The position numbers were made by a program, and so were the translations under genes. Shown here in pieces: positions 34,170 through 41,860 of a DNA stretch of 64,000 nt (the first letter of the stretch is position 1; the number at the start of each line of letters is the position of its first letter). Origin of the DNA: Paenibacillus auburnensis (GTDB lineage: Bacteria; Bacillota; Bacilli; Paenibacillales; Paenibacillaceae); the NCBI RefSeq assembly GCF_927798115.1, contig NZ_CAKMMG010000001.1:992001-1056000 (forward strand), read 5' to 3'. The notes under the pieces were generated by a model. That model saw only the letters and a program-made list of their open reading frames with translations, was not told where the DNA came from and did no database searches.

Positions 34170-36086
34170 TTACACGGCCTCCGGTTTCATTTGCCTCCCA
34201 TTCTGTTCATTCTTATCCTGCACTTGTAGAAGCTCCGTCTCCGCGGACGGCAGCCTAATATTCAAAATAAACTCGGTACCTTTATCAACCTCCGACTCTG
34301 CCCAGATCCGTCCATTCATTAGCTCTATCAGCTTCTTACAAATCGCAAGGCCCAACCCTGTCCCTTGATACTGCCTGCTATTGGAGGCATCCAGCTGGGT
34401 GAACGGCTGAAATAGCAGCTCCAGTTTTTCCTGAGGAATTCCAATCCCTGTATCTTTAATTCTGAATGTTAATCCCTGGTCATTCTCTTGCACACCAGAG
34501 GATTCTACAGTTACATGTACCTCACCAAATGGAGTGAATTTCACGGCATTACCGATTAGATTCACCATAATTTGGCGGATCCTCAAGCTGTCTCCGATCA
34601 AATATTCTGGAATATCCCCCGATACCTGCAAATGGAGCTGCAGATTCTTTTCTCTGGCGGTTGCCTCAAACAAATGTATACACTCCTCCAGTAACACAGG
34701 CAGTTGGAAAGTTTCACTACGCAGCTGCATTCCATCTGACTCCAGACGGGAAATATCCAAAACATCATTTATGACATTAAGCAGCGCCTGACTGCTTTTA
34801 TATTGCAGCCGCAGCATTTCCTGCTGATCCAGATCCTCAATATCCTCTGCCAAAAGCTGATTAATTCCAATAATCCCATTCAGCGGTGTTCTGATTTCAT
34901 GGCTCATTATGGCCAGAAATTCACTTTTCATCCGGTCTGCGCTTTCCGCAGCTTCCTTGGCAATAATCAGCTCCTGTTGAAACTTAACAATTGCGGTTAC
35001 ATCCTCTGCAACGATATATACGAGCCGCTGTTTGTCATTGATGAGCGGAAAGACAGTGGTACTGCAGATCAGCCTTCCTCCGCTTTTTATTTTCACTGCA
35101 AATTCCAGCTTAGCAGAGTGCCCTTCCACCGCCTGCTTAACCGCTGCCTTAAGTAAGGCCTCATCCTTTGGAGTGCACAGGATCTTTCTGTAATCACCCA
35201 GCTCTTCCTTTCCATAACCGGTTGTTTGCCGCAATGAAGGATTGGCGCTGATGACTTTTTTACGGAACGGATCGATACAGAGCACCATATCCGGGCTGGA
35301 TTCAAACAATGCCGTATACCGCTGTTCATTGAATTTTGCCGAGAAGAGGACCCGTTTACGGTCTTTATAAAGAAGAATCAGTACGATTAGTACGATTAAT
35401 ATAAACGATCCGGCAAGGATCATACCGAGGAATGAATCTGCCAGTAAGGGAGCTGTACTTGAATAACTGAGTGTCTCGTCTGCTGGAAATGACGCACCTG
35501 ACATCACTGCATAATGTGTTCCTGTTAAGGTAGCGGTCAGTAATGATACAAGCATTATTTTTTTCGCCGTGAACATGTTATAGTCATTTTCTATCCATTT
35601 GGGGTTGTACGAAGCAGTAATTACTGGAACAGCTAAAGAGAAAACAATGGACAGCAGGACAGAAAGCTGGCTCTGCTCATAGTCACCGGCAAACTTCATA
35701 GACATAATTCCGCTAAAATGCATGATGAGAATACCACTGCTGAACAATATACCGCCAAACGCCAAATAACCCTTGCTGCGTGTATAAGGACTACCTAGGA
35801 GCAGAAGAAGCGCGTAAGACGCGGCTATGGACACAACCAGGGACAGCAGCAGCAACGGAAGATCATACGATACCGTGATCTCCAGTTTCATAGCCCGCAT
35901 GCCGATATAATGCATACTCCACATCCCAGTACCCAGAATGCAGGATATTATAAAGATAAAGCGATACCCTCGCTTTCCCCGAACCAACCGCTCTGCCAGA
36001 TCAAGGGTAGCAAAACAGGTAAGTAATGCTATTACAACGGAAAAGAGGACCAGCAGCTCACTGTAATGATTCTGATGATGCAGCAT
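34170..36086 (-). CDS. MHYT-PAS sensor histidine kinase
   Basis: A 638-residue membrane kinase. Residues 1-240 form an MHYT sensor with the repeated motif MHYIGM, MHFSGIMSM and THYAVMSG, thought to bind copper and sense O2, CO or NO. A PAS domain follows at about 255-375 (YTALFESSPDMVLCIDP), then the H-box SHEIRTPLNG, N-box NLIGNAVKFTP and G-boxes DTGIGIP and GTGLGLAI. No receiver domain, and no response regulator is adjacent. GGGGGAGGGG before the ATG. Confidence 0.93.
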   Translation of the reverse strand: MLHHQNHYSELLVLFSVVIALLTCFATLDLAERLVRGKRGYRFIFIISCILGTGMWSMHYIGMRAMKLEITVSYDLPLLLLSLVVSIAASYALLLLLGSPYTRSKGYLAFGGILFSSGILIMHFSGIMSMKFAGDYEQSQLSVLLSIVFSLAVPVITASYNPKWIENDYNMFTAKKIMLVSLLTATLTGTHYAVMSGASFPADETLSYSSTAPLLADSFLGMILAGSFILIVLIVLILLYKDRKRVLFSAKFNEQRYTALFESSPDMVLCIDPFRKKVISANPSLRQTTGYGKEELGDYRKILCTPKDEALLKAAVKQAVEGHSAKLEFAVKIKSGGRLICSTTVFPLINDKQRLVYIVAEDVTAIVKFQQELIIAKEAAESADRMKSEFLAIMSHEIRTPLNGIIGINQLLAEDIEDLDQQEMLRLQYKSSQALLNVINDVLDISRLESDGMQLRSETFQLPVLLEECIHLFEATAREKNLQLHLQVSGDIPEYLIGDSLRIRQIMVNLIGNAVKFTPFGEVHVTVESSGVQENDQGLTFRIKDTGIGIPQEKLELLFQPFTQLDASNSRQYQGTGLGLAICKKLIELMNGRIWAESEVDKGTEFILNIRLPSAETELLQVQDKNEQNGRQMKPEAV

Positions 36087-36316
36087 TCGCCCCTCCCCCT
36101 TTCTTCTTCAGTAATGTAAAAGTATACTATTTACACTACCTTTACCCGACAAGAAACGGCACGAATCGGCCAAATTGGATCATAGCATGGTCAATTTTAT
36201 CAAAAAAAAGAAACGGAATACTCTCCCAAGGAGATAGTATCCGTTCCGTAAGGCCGTTATTTACTACAAAAGGCACAGCGTAATTGCTCAGCGCCATGCC
36301 TCATGTAGATATATAT

Positions 36317-37633
36317 TTACGCGCCGGCTTCCTCCGTCAACAACTGCATCTTCAGCAGTTTAATTCGGGAAATCCGTTTGTTGTCTGTCTCGTCCACCAC
36401 AAACAGATGGCCGTCAAATTCGAAGGTCTGACCTTTTTGCGGCGGATTAACCTCCAGCTTGGAATACAACCAGCCGCCGATAGTATCATAGTCGTCCGTC
36501 TCCATATGAAGTCCCAGCAGGTCATTAATTTCTTCAATCAGCATAAGACCATCAATAGAGTATTCATCCTCCCCCAGCTTCTCAACGCCGGGACGTTCTT
36601 CATCGAACTCATCCTGAATCTCTCCGACAATCTCTTCCATAATGTCTTCCAGGGTAACCATGCCCGAAGTACCGCCATACTCATCAATCAGAATAGCAAT
36701 TTGAGTCTTGGCACGCTGCATTACCTTAAGAAGAGCACTAATCTGGATCGACTCCGGAACCGTAAGAATAGGACGAATCAATTCATTGTACTTCGGAGCC
36801 TGCTCACGGATCATATCCTTAATATGAATGAATCCGAGAATGTGATCTTTATCGCCGTCGCAGACCGGATAACGGGTTCTCATTCCATCAAAGGCGATTT
36901 CCAGGTTCTCCTCTGTAGAGAGATGGCTGTTTAAACAGATCATTTCAGTACGGGGAATCATGATCTCCCTTGCCATAGTATCAGCAAATTCAAAAATATT
37001 GTCTACCAGTGTCATTTCGGTATTGTCGATGAGCCCGCTCTTATTGCTCTCCTGCATGATAATACGGATCTCTTCCTCGGTGTGCGCTGTTGCCAGCTCC
37101 GAAGCCGGTGACAAGCGGAAAATGCGAAGCAGTCCCCGGGCCAATCCATTCACGATCCAGATAAACGGATACATGATCCGATAGAACACATTCATGGCTC
37201 CCGAGGTTAGCAGAAGTACCGCTTCCGCTTTGTTCACAGCAATGGTCTTGGGTGCAAGCTCTCCAAGGACAATATGCAGAACCGTGATAAACATAAAGGC
37301 AATAATCAGTGAAATCACATAAACGGCTGTATCGCCAAAGCCTAAGCTTGTTACAAGGGGCCCCACAATCGTGGCTACTGCCGGTTCTCCAAGCCACCCC
37401 AGAGCAAGCGAGGCAAGCGTGATGCCCAGCTGGCAGGCGGACAGATAAGCATGCAGATTGTGTACAATATTTCTTGCTGCGAGCGCTCTTTTGCTGCCTT
37501 CCTCAATCAGCGATTCAATGCGGCCACTGCGTACCTTGACCATTGCATATTCTACCGAAACAAAAAAGCCGTTAAACAGCACAAGCAAAATAATAAGACC
37601 TACATGTAATATACCGGGTAAAGGGTCGCTCAA
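36317..37633 (-). CDS. CNNM/CorC-type (DUF21-CBS) membrane protein
   Basis: A 438-residue protein of the hemolysin-C/CNNM group: DUF21 membrane domain (residues about 5-195, LGELAPKTIAVNKAEA), two CBS domains (about 210-330, MIPRTEMICL and ILIDEYGGTSGMVTLEDIMEEIVG) and a C-terminal CorC_HlyC domain. Relatives such as MpfA are magnesium exporters. Start TTG at 37633 with TAGGAG upstream, that site being inside a hairpin. Single gene with a long structured leader. Confidence 0.9.
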   Translation of the reverse strand: MSDPLPGILHVGLIILLVLFNGFFVSVEYAMVKVRSGRIESLIEEGSKRALAARNIVHNLHAYLSACQLGITLASLALGWLGEPAVATIVGPLVTSLGFGDTAVYVISLIIAFMFITVLHIVLGELAPKTIAVNKAEAVLLLTSGAMNVFYRIMYPFIWIVNGLARGLLRIFRLSPASELATAHTEEEIRIIMQESNKSGLIDNTEMTLVDNIFEFADTMAREIMIPRTEMICLNSHLSTEENLEIAFDGMRTRYPVCDGDKDHILGFIHIKDMIREQAPKYNELIRPILTVPESIQISALLKVMQRAKTQIAILIDEYGGTSGMVTLEDIMEEIVGEIQDEFDEERPGVEKLGEDEYSIDGLMLIEEINDLLGLHMETDDYDTIGGWLYSKLEVNPPQKGQTFEFDGHLFVVDETDNKRISRIKLLKMQLLTEEAGA

Positions 37634-37790
37634 TTTATACTCCTATCCACCGTCTCCTCATTCGGGCGGATAGGCCCACCTCCTTCGTTTGTTCAAAATG
37701 TCAGCCTGTATACCGTCAGCTGTTCCTTTCAGAATCAATTTCCCAATGCCTTCATCTCCTGACTGAAATCACGAATTTATAAATATATAC
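37634..37790 (-). promoter_or_regulatory. Structured leader of the CorC-type gene
   Basis: On the minus strand CCTATCCGCC pairs with GGTGGATAGG (10 bp, one G-U), covering part of the TAGGAG ribosome site just before the TTG start. Upstream are further complementary stretches (GTCAG/CTGAC). I do not see the M-box or yybP-ykoY signatures. The rest of the 37634-38048 interval is AT-rich and holds the terminator at 37972. Confidence 0.5.
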
Positions 37791-37971
37791 AATATTATAT
37801 TATTACTCGCAGTACAAAAACAGGTCTAAACCATTGTAAAATATGATCTAGTTGTCTTTCTCTGGGACATCCCTACCCCAAAACGTATAAAATGAAGACA
37901 TCTGCGTAAAACTTTTAATATATATGTTAAATCCTCAGAGCCCGCCCCGTCAACTTTTGTGCTCTAGTACC

Positions 37972-38014
37972 AAAGAAACAGCAGACCGCCTTGAAGGGGG
38001 TCTGCTGTTTCTTT
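37972..38014. terminator. Terminator after gerQ
   Basis: AAAGAAACAGCAGACC (37972-37987) pairs with GGTCTGCTGTTTCTTT (37999-38014). A very stable 16-bp stem with little U-tract beyond it. Confidence 0.7.
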
Positions 38015-38048
38015 GAATTGTTTTCTATGGATGGGAAGCAGAAGTAAA

Positions 38049-38546
38049 TTAACGCCAGTTGCGGGTTGGCGGATTGCCTATAACCCCTGGATATTGGTAA
38101 ACGAGCGGTTCATCGAAGGTTGCGTAATCGAAATTGACCATCAGCAGTACGGTCCGCTGACCGGTAGTCGGATCGCTGATAATGATGTGATCACGGCCGG
38201 CTGCTTCAAGAACGCCTTTGTATATCTTAGCATTCCACTCTTTGTTGTTCTCATATGTGTAATAGAAAGTACCTATCTTACCCAAGTTAAGACGGAAAAT
38301 ATTCTCGATATAGGATTGTTCGAAGACCGGGGCGGTTGTCGGCATCACCGTTCCAGTCGGAGTCATCGGACTGCCGCTTGTAACTTGAGGCGGGACAGTT
38401 CCCATTGTACCCATAGTACCCACAGATCCCATAGAACCCATAGTTCCCATTGATCCCATAGTTCCCATTGACCCGGCTGGCATCATGCCACCGGAAGCGT
38501 TGCTGCCCATCATATAAGTAACGGGACGGTAAGGTTGACCTATCAT
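38049..38546 (-). CDS. gerQ: Spore coat protein GerQ
   Basis: A 165-residue spore coat protein. The conserved C-terminal GerQ domain runs from about residue 75 (EQSYIENIFRLNLGKIGTFY; EWNAKIYKGVLEAAGRDHII). In Bacillus it is cross-linked by transglutaminase and is needed to place CwlJ in the coat. Residues about 24-50 form a Met-Gly-Thr/Ser repeat tract encoded by short tandem DNA repeats. AGGAGG before the ATG. Follows cwlJ in the same operon. Confidence 0.95.
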   Translation of the reverse strand: MIGQPYRPVTYMMGSNASGGMMPAGSMGTMGSMGTMGSMGSVGTMGTMGTVPPQVTSGSPMTPTGTVMPTTAPVFEQSYIENIFRLNLGKIGTFYYTYENNKEWNAKIYKGVLEAAGRDHIIISDPTTGQRTVLLMVNFDYATFDEPLVYQYPGVIGNPPTRNWR

Positions 38547-38636
38547 TTGTAAAAACCTCCTAATAGTTGTTAGCCAGGGAGACAGACTCTCGAATTACTT
38601 CCTATCAGTCCGCCTGTCTCCTGCGGGCTGCGTTGC

Positions 38637-39059
38637 CTAGTAAACAGCCGGGCAATCTCCAGCAGTCGGGGTAAAGAAGCAGTGGGCTTTGTAGCGTCCG
38701 GTATTTCTCTGGTTATACCACTCGGCAGGACAAGCTCCCACAGGACGGAAGAACCATAAGGCATTGGAAGCCGGCCAGGTTCTTTCACCTCCTACAGCTC
38801 TTTGGGCCAAGCGGATATCCCTATCCCGCGCCCGCTGATAGAAATATCCCTTCTGCGGGGCTTCGAAGCCGCCCGGACTCTGGTACACCATATCATTCAC
38901 ATTGCGAATGTTTTTGAAGTCCAGACAATTGCCTAGAATCCGGTTCACACCTACATTGCCAACCATCAGCATGCCCGATTCCCCATCCTCTTCGGCCTCA
39001 GCCCTCATGAGCCGCGCGAGCACCCTTACATCTTCTGAGTTCGCTTTGATGACGGCCAC
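38637..39059 (-). CDS. cwlJ: Spore cortex-lytic enzyme CwlJ
   Basis: A 140-residue SleB/CwlJ-type hydrolase that breaks down cortex peptidoglycan during germination. The catalytic glutamate lies in RLMRAEAEEDGE; GNVGVNRIL, GYFYQRARD and NALWFFRP also match CwlJ. GTG at 39059 with AAGGAGGAG upstream gives the usual CwlJ length; an upstream ATG at 39146 is not needed. In Bacillus it acts at calcium-dipicolinate release and depends on GerQ, encoded next. Confidence 0.95.
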   Translation of the reverse strand: MAVIKANSEDVRVLARLMRAEAEEDGESGMLMVGNVGVNRILGNCLDFKNIRNVNDMVYQSPGGFEAPQKGYFYQRARDRDIRLAQRAVGGERTWPASNALWFFRPVGACPAEWYNQRNTGRYKAHCFFTPTAGDCPAVY

Positions 39060-39241
39060 GCTTTCTCCTCCTTGTACTTGATCCGTTAAGGTATCCGTAT
39101 TCCGGACCGCATGACCGGATTTCCGGTTAACCTGCTTCACAAGCATCCACTTTTCTTAACTGCTCGCTGTATTGTATGTGCATCCGCCTAAGAGGTGACA
39201 GTCAGTGCCCAATTTCTTCCCGGGACTTTTATTAGATTGAT

Positions 39242-39997
39242 TTAGGGTTCATAAATCATTTTACGGGTCATACCTCCATCAATCACCAGCTGTGCGCCGG
39301 TAATAAAATTATTCTCCGGCTCCGTTAAATAAAGACAGGCCCGGGCAATGTCTTCCGGCTTACCTACCCGTCCGGAAGGATGCTGTCTATGGTCAATCTC
39401 ACGCAGCTGCGCATAATCACCGGTCTCAATCCAGCCGGGACTGATACAGTTCACTGTGATCCCGTCCTCCCCTAATGTGACCGCCATGGCATGCGTTAAG
39501 GCTGAAATTGCTCCCTTGGAGGCCGCATAAGCTTCCGTATTAGGCTCAGACATTAACGAACGGGTAGAAGACAGATTCACAACAGCGCCTCCTGCTGCAT
39601 TCTTACGCATGATTTTAGCTGCCTCACGGGTGGCCAGAAAAACACTCCGGGCATTGGTGTTTAGCACCTTGTCCCATTCATCCGCTGAGAGCTCGTACAG
39701 CGTCTTGATGTGCGCATTGGCAATCCCCGCATTATTTATCAGGATATCGATGGTACCGTATTTGCGGGCAGCATGGTCGACTAAGTCAATAATCTGTCCC
39801 TCTATACTTACATCACAAGCCACGAATTCAGCAGTTCCGCCGGTTCGTGTGATTTCCTCCGCTGCTTTCTGCCCAAGAGCTGCATTCAGCTCTGCAATAA
39901 CCACATTTGCACCTTCAGCAGCATAAGCTCCGGCAATTGCTCTGCCAATACCATGACCGGCACCGGTAACAATAACTGTTTTATCTGCATATTTCAC
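39242..39997 (-). CDS. Short-chain dehydrogenase/reductase
   Basis: A 251-residue classical SDR. Cofactor loop TGAGHGIGRA, NNAG, catalytic Ser in NLSSTRS, and YAASK as the Tyr-Lys pair. The acidic residue after beta2 (VIAELN) favours NAD. Similar to the glucose-1-dehydrogenase/gluconate-5-dehydrogenase group, but substrate unknown. Start GTG at 39997 with GGGAG upstream. Monocistronic. Confidence 0.88.
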   Translation of the reverse strand: MKYADKTVIVTGAGHGIGRAIAGAYAAEGANVVIAELNAALGQKAAEEITRTGGTAEFVACDVSIEGQIIDLVDHAARKYGTIDILINNAGIANAHIKTLYELSADEWDKVLNTNARSVFLATREAAKIMRKNAAGGAVVNLSSTRSLMSEPNTEAYAASKGAISALTHAMAVTLGEDGITVNCISPGWIETGDYAQLREIDHRQHPSGRVGKPEDIARACLYLTEPENNFITGAQLVIDGGMTRKMIYEP

Positions 39998-40044
39998 GAG
40001 GTTGATTCTCCCTTCAAAAAGTTAGCTTAGCATAATATAAATAT

Positions 40045-40076
40045 CCCCTTGTTCCAAAACCGGAAACAAGGGGATT
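40045..40076 (-). terminator. Terminator after the DUF2500 gene
   Basis: CCCCTTGTTCC (40045-40055) pairs with GGAAACAAGGGG (40062-40073, one bulge), followed on the minus strand by ATATTTATATTAT. Confidence 0.7.
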
Positions 40077-40144
40077 GTACAGCAAAACGTATTATATAGT
40101 AAACAAGACGCCATAAGCTCAGCAGCTCTTTTTGAAGACAAGAT

Positions 40145-40543
40145 CTATTCCGCAGTAGAGTAATGAGGATGCCGCTGAAAACCATGGTATCTTGTCCCCT
40201 GGTATGTCAGTAATCCTTTATCCCCTTCTGCACTCATTCCATATTCATTCCCGTCCACCTTGAACTCCATCCGCGCACCATCCTGAGCTTCATAGGTTAA
40301 ATAATAGGTCGTGCTGGTGCGGCTGGTCTGGCTTTCATCCTGAAGCTGCTGCTGGCGGACTTCACTGCGTTTGCTGACGATACGGGCGGGGATGGTCAGC
40401 AAGGGTGAACTGTTGTTGCGGCTCCATTGAAACAATCCCCTGCCCACAGATACAGCAGCTATGCCAATCATCACGACGAGGAAAATCGGTATCACCGTTC
40501 CGGTAAGATCAAACATCCAAGAAGGATCCGAGCCCATTCCCAT
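40145..40543 (-). CDS. DUF2500 family membrane protein
   Basis: A 132-residue protein: one N-terminal membrane helix (VIPIFLVVMIGIAAVSVGRGL) and a beta-rich domain (LTIPARIVSKRSEVRQ; TYYLTYEAQDGARMEFKVDG; GLLTYQGTRYHGF) matching DUF2500. This is a small conserved membrane protein of unknown function. AGGGGG before the ATG. A tiny frame ends three bases before its start and could be translated ahead of it. Confidence 0.85.
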   Translation of the reverse strand: MGMGSDPSWMFDLTGTVIPIFLVVMIGIAAVSVGRGLFQWSRNNSSPLLTIPARIVSKRSEVRQQQLQDESQTSRTSTTYYLTYEAQDGARMEFKVDGNEYGMSAEGDKGLLTYQGTRYHGFQRHPHYSTAE

Positions 40544-40546
40544 GAC

Positions 40547-40690
40547 TTATTCCCCCTTAATCCCCAAATACTTGCGGCTGCTCCCTGAATCTCTCCAGGG
40601 TGCTTCTGTACATGTATATGCCCTTAGCCGCAAATACAGCATCATAAAAAAGAAAATCAGGGACATGGCAGCTGCAATTCTATAAAACAT
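40547..40690 (-). CDS. Possible 47-residue membrane peptide ahead of the DUF2500 gene
   Basis: An open frame from ATG at 40690 to TAA at 40547-40549 encodes a peptide with one hydrophobic stretch (AAAMSLIFFFMMLYLRL) and a basic tail. It ends three bases before the DUF2500 start, which suggests coupling. Against it: no clear ribosome site at any of its ATG codons, and its start overlaps the upstream terminator. Confidence 0.3.
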   Translation of the reverse strand: MFYRIAAAMSLIFFFMMLYLRLRAYTCTEAPWRDSGSSRKYLGIKGE

Positions 40691-40692
40691 AA

Positions 40693-40740
40693 ACAAAAAG
40701 ACCACGTTGCCCTCAGTTTCGAGAACATATGTGGTCTTTG
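40693..40740 (-). terminator. Terminator of the small cysteine-rich gene
   Basis: AAAGACCAC (40697-40705) pairs with GTGGTCTTT (40731-40739). On the minus strand it ends in TTTTTGTTT. Confidence 0.8.
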
Positions 40741-40764
40741 CAATCTTCTATTTGTTCTAACATA

Positions 40765-40941
40765 TTAAGCATGTACAAGGTCAAGGAGTTGTTTGGTTTC
40801 GTTCTCTTCAACTGGAAGCATACCGTTCTCAGCCCAGCAGGCTCTGCATTGTTCTTCGGTTTCACACAGGTGGGCATCATCGCAGTTATAGCACAATTGC
40901 AGCAGGTTTCTAGTCGTATAATCCGTTTCAAAAGTTGTCAT
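40765..40941 (-). CDS. Small cysteine-rich CxxC protein under an Fnr-type promoter
   Basis: A 58-residue protein from ATG at 40941 (AGAGGAG nine bases upstream) to TAA. Five cysteines: Cys17-x2-Cys20, Cys26, and Cys32-x2-Cys35 (LCYNCDD, HLCET, QCRACW). The rest is acidic and soluble. Two CxxC pairs 11 residues apart suggest a zinc ribbon or small metal-binding site. No family recognised. It has its own promoter and terminator. The upstream TGTGA-N6-TCACA box points to induction when oxygen is low (inference). Confidence 0.75.
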   Translation of the reverse strand: MTTFETDYTTRNLLQLCYNCDDAHLCETEEQCRACWAENGMLPVEENETKQLLDLVHA

Positions 40942-41002
40942 TGTAATCGCTCCTCTTTGGGATTAAAGTTTGTGAAAAAATGAACTTGCTTTCTATGTGT
41001 TA

Positions 41003-41046
41003 AATATATCACAGGATTTGTCGTTTGTCATGTGATTTTTTTCACA
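41003..41046 (-). promoter_or_regulatory. Fnr/Crp-type site and promoter of the cysteine-rich gene
   Basis: TGTGATTTTTTTCACA (41031-41046) is a perfect TGTGA-N6-TCACA box. On the minus strand it is followed by ATGACA (41031-41026), 17 bases, and TATATT (41008-41003). The box centre is about 42 bases before the predicted start site, the class II activator position used by Bacillus Fnr. Confidence 0.75.
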
Positions 41047-41104
41047 TTTTTAAAGAAAATTTTAAATACGTTTTTTTGCTTAATCATCTTTAGTTAAGTT
41101 AGGT

Positions 41105-41740
41105 TTAATACAACCGTTTTGTATAGCTTTCGTTCAGCGACTCCGCTACCTTCTCTGCACTCATACCAGGCAGCTTCACATGATCAGCTATCATCTGAGC
41201 AATATTCGGCAGCTTCTCTTTAGACATCCATGATTCAGGATTCCAGAGGCTGGAACGTTTAAGTGCCTTGGCGCAATGACTATAGCACTCCTCTACTTCT
41301 ATCACAATCCCGACAAGCGGATTACGGCCATGGGATTCCATTTGCTGCAGCAGTTTCTCGTCCTTGACGATATACGCCCGGCCGTTCACCCGCAGAGTCT
41401 CTTCCAGGCCCGGTATCATAAAGATAAGACCAGCTCTCGGATTGGATAAAAGATTCCGCAGGGAATCCATTCTCCGGTTGCCCGGCCGTTCAGGAATGAC
41501 TAAATGTCTGTCATCCAGAACAAGTACAAATCCGGGGGCGTCACCCCGGGGAGATACATCACAACGTCCCTCATGGTCCGAAGTAGCTATCATTAGCAGC
41601 GGCGACTGGGAGATAAACTGCCGGCAATGCCCGTCGAGGATATTAATCACTTTGTTTTTAACGAGTTCGCCCGGGTATCCGAGTATAGCGCGCAATTCTT
41701 CTTCCGTTTGGATAGTCTCAAAGTCAGGCACCGTCTTCAC
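41105..41740 (-). CDS. Pyridoxamine 5'-phosphate oxidase-family flavoprotein
   Basis: A 211-residue split-barrel FMN protein of the MSMEG_1061-like group. Typical blocks are LLMIATSDHEGRCDVSPRGD and LVIPERPGNRRMDSLRNLL, then ANPRAGLIF-like SNPRAGLIFMIPG. Such proteins bind FMN or F420 and reduce small molecules; true PNP oxidase activity is unlikely. Start GTG at 41740, with a poor, close GGAG; the exact start is uncertain. Confidence 0.82.
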   Translation of the reverse strand: MKTVPDFETIQTEEELRAILGYPGELVKNKVINILDGHCRQFISQSPLLMIATSDHEGRCDVSPRGDAPGFVLVLDDRHLVIPERPGNRRMDSLRNLLSNPRAGLIFMIPGLEETLRVNGRAYIVKDEKLLQQMESHGRNPLVGIVIEVEECYSHCAKALKRSSLWNPESWMSKEKLPNIAQMIADHVKLPGMSAEKVAESLNESYTKRLY

Positions 41741-41816
41741 TCCGTATGTACGAATTTATAATACAGAATCTTCCTGCCCATTATATCACATAGAACGTGA
41801 ACGATTGAATGCTTCA

Positions 41817-41849
41817 AAAAAAGAAGGCTGCCTGGGCAGCCCTCTTTTC
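41817..41849. terminator. Terminator after the Asp-box lipoprotein gene
   Basis: GGCTGCC (41827-41833) pairs with GGCAGCC (41836-41842), flanked by A and T runs in both directions. Confidence 0.75.
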
Positions 41850-41860
41850 GATCCGCAACA

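Noticed and set aside
37634..37790. M-box magnesium riboswitch
   Set aside because: The conserved M-box blocks are absent, although the downstream gene would suit such control.
40729..40983. Plus-strand frame of 84 codons opposite the cysteine-rich gene
   Set aside because: No ribosome site, runs through a terminator and promoter; the minus-strand frame has all expression signals.
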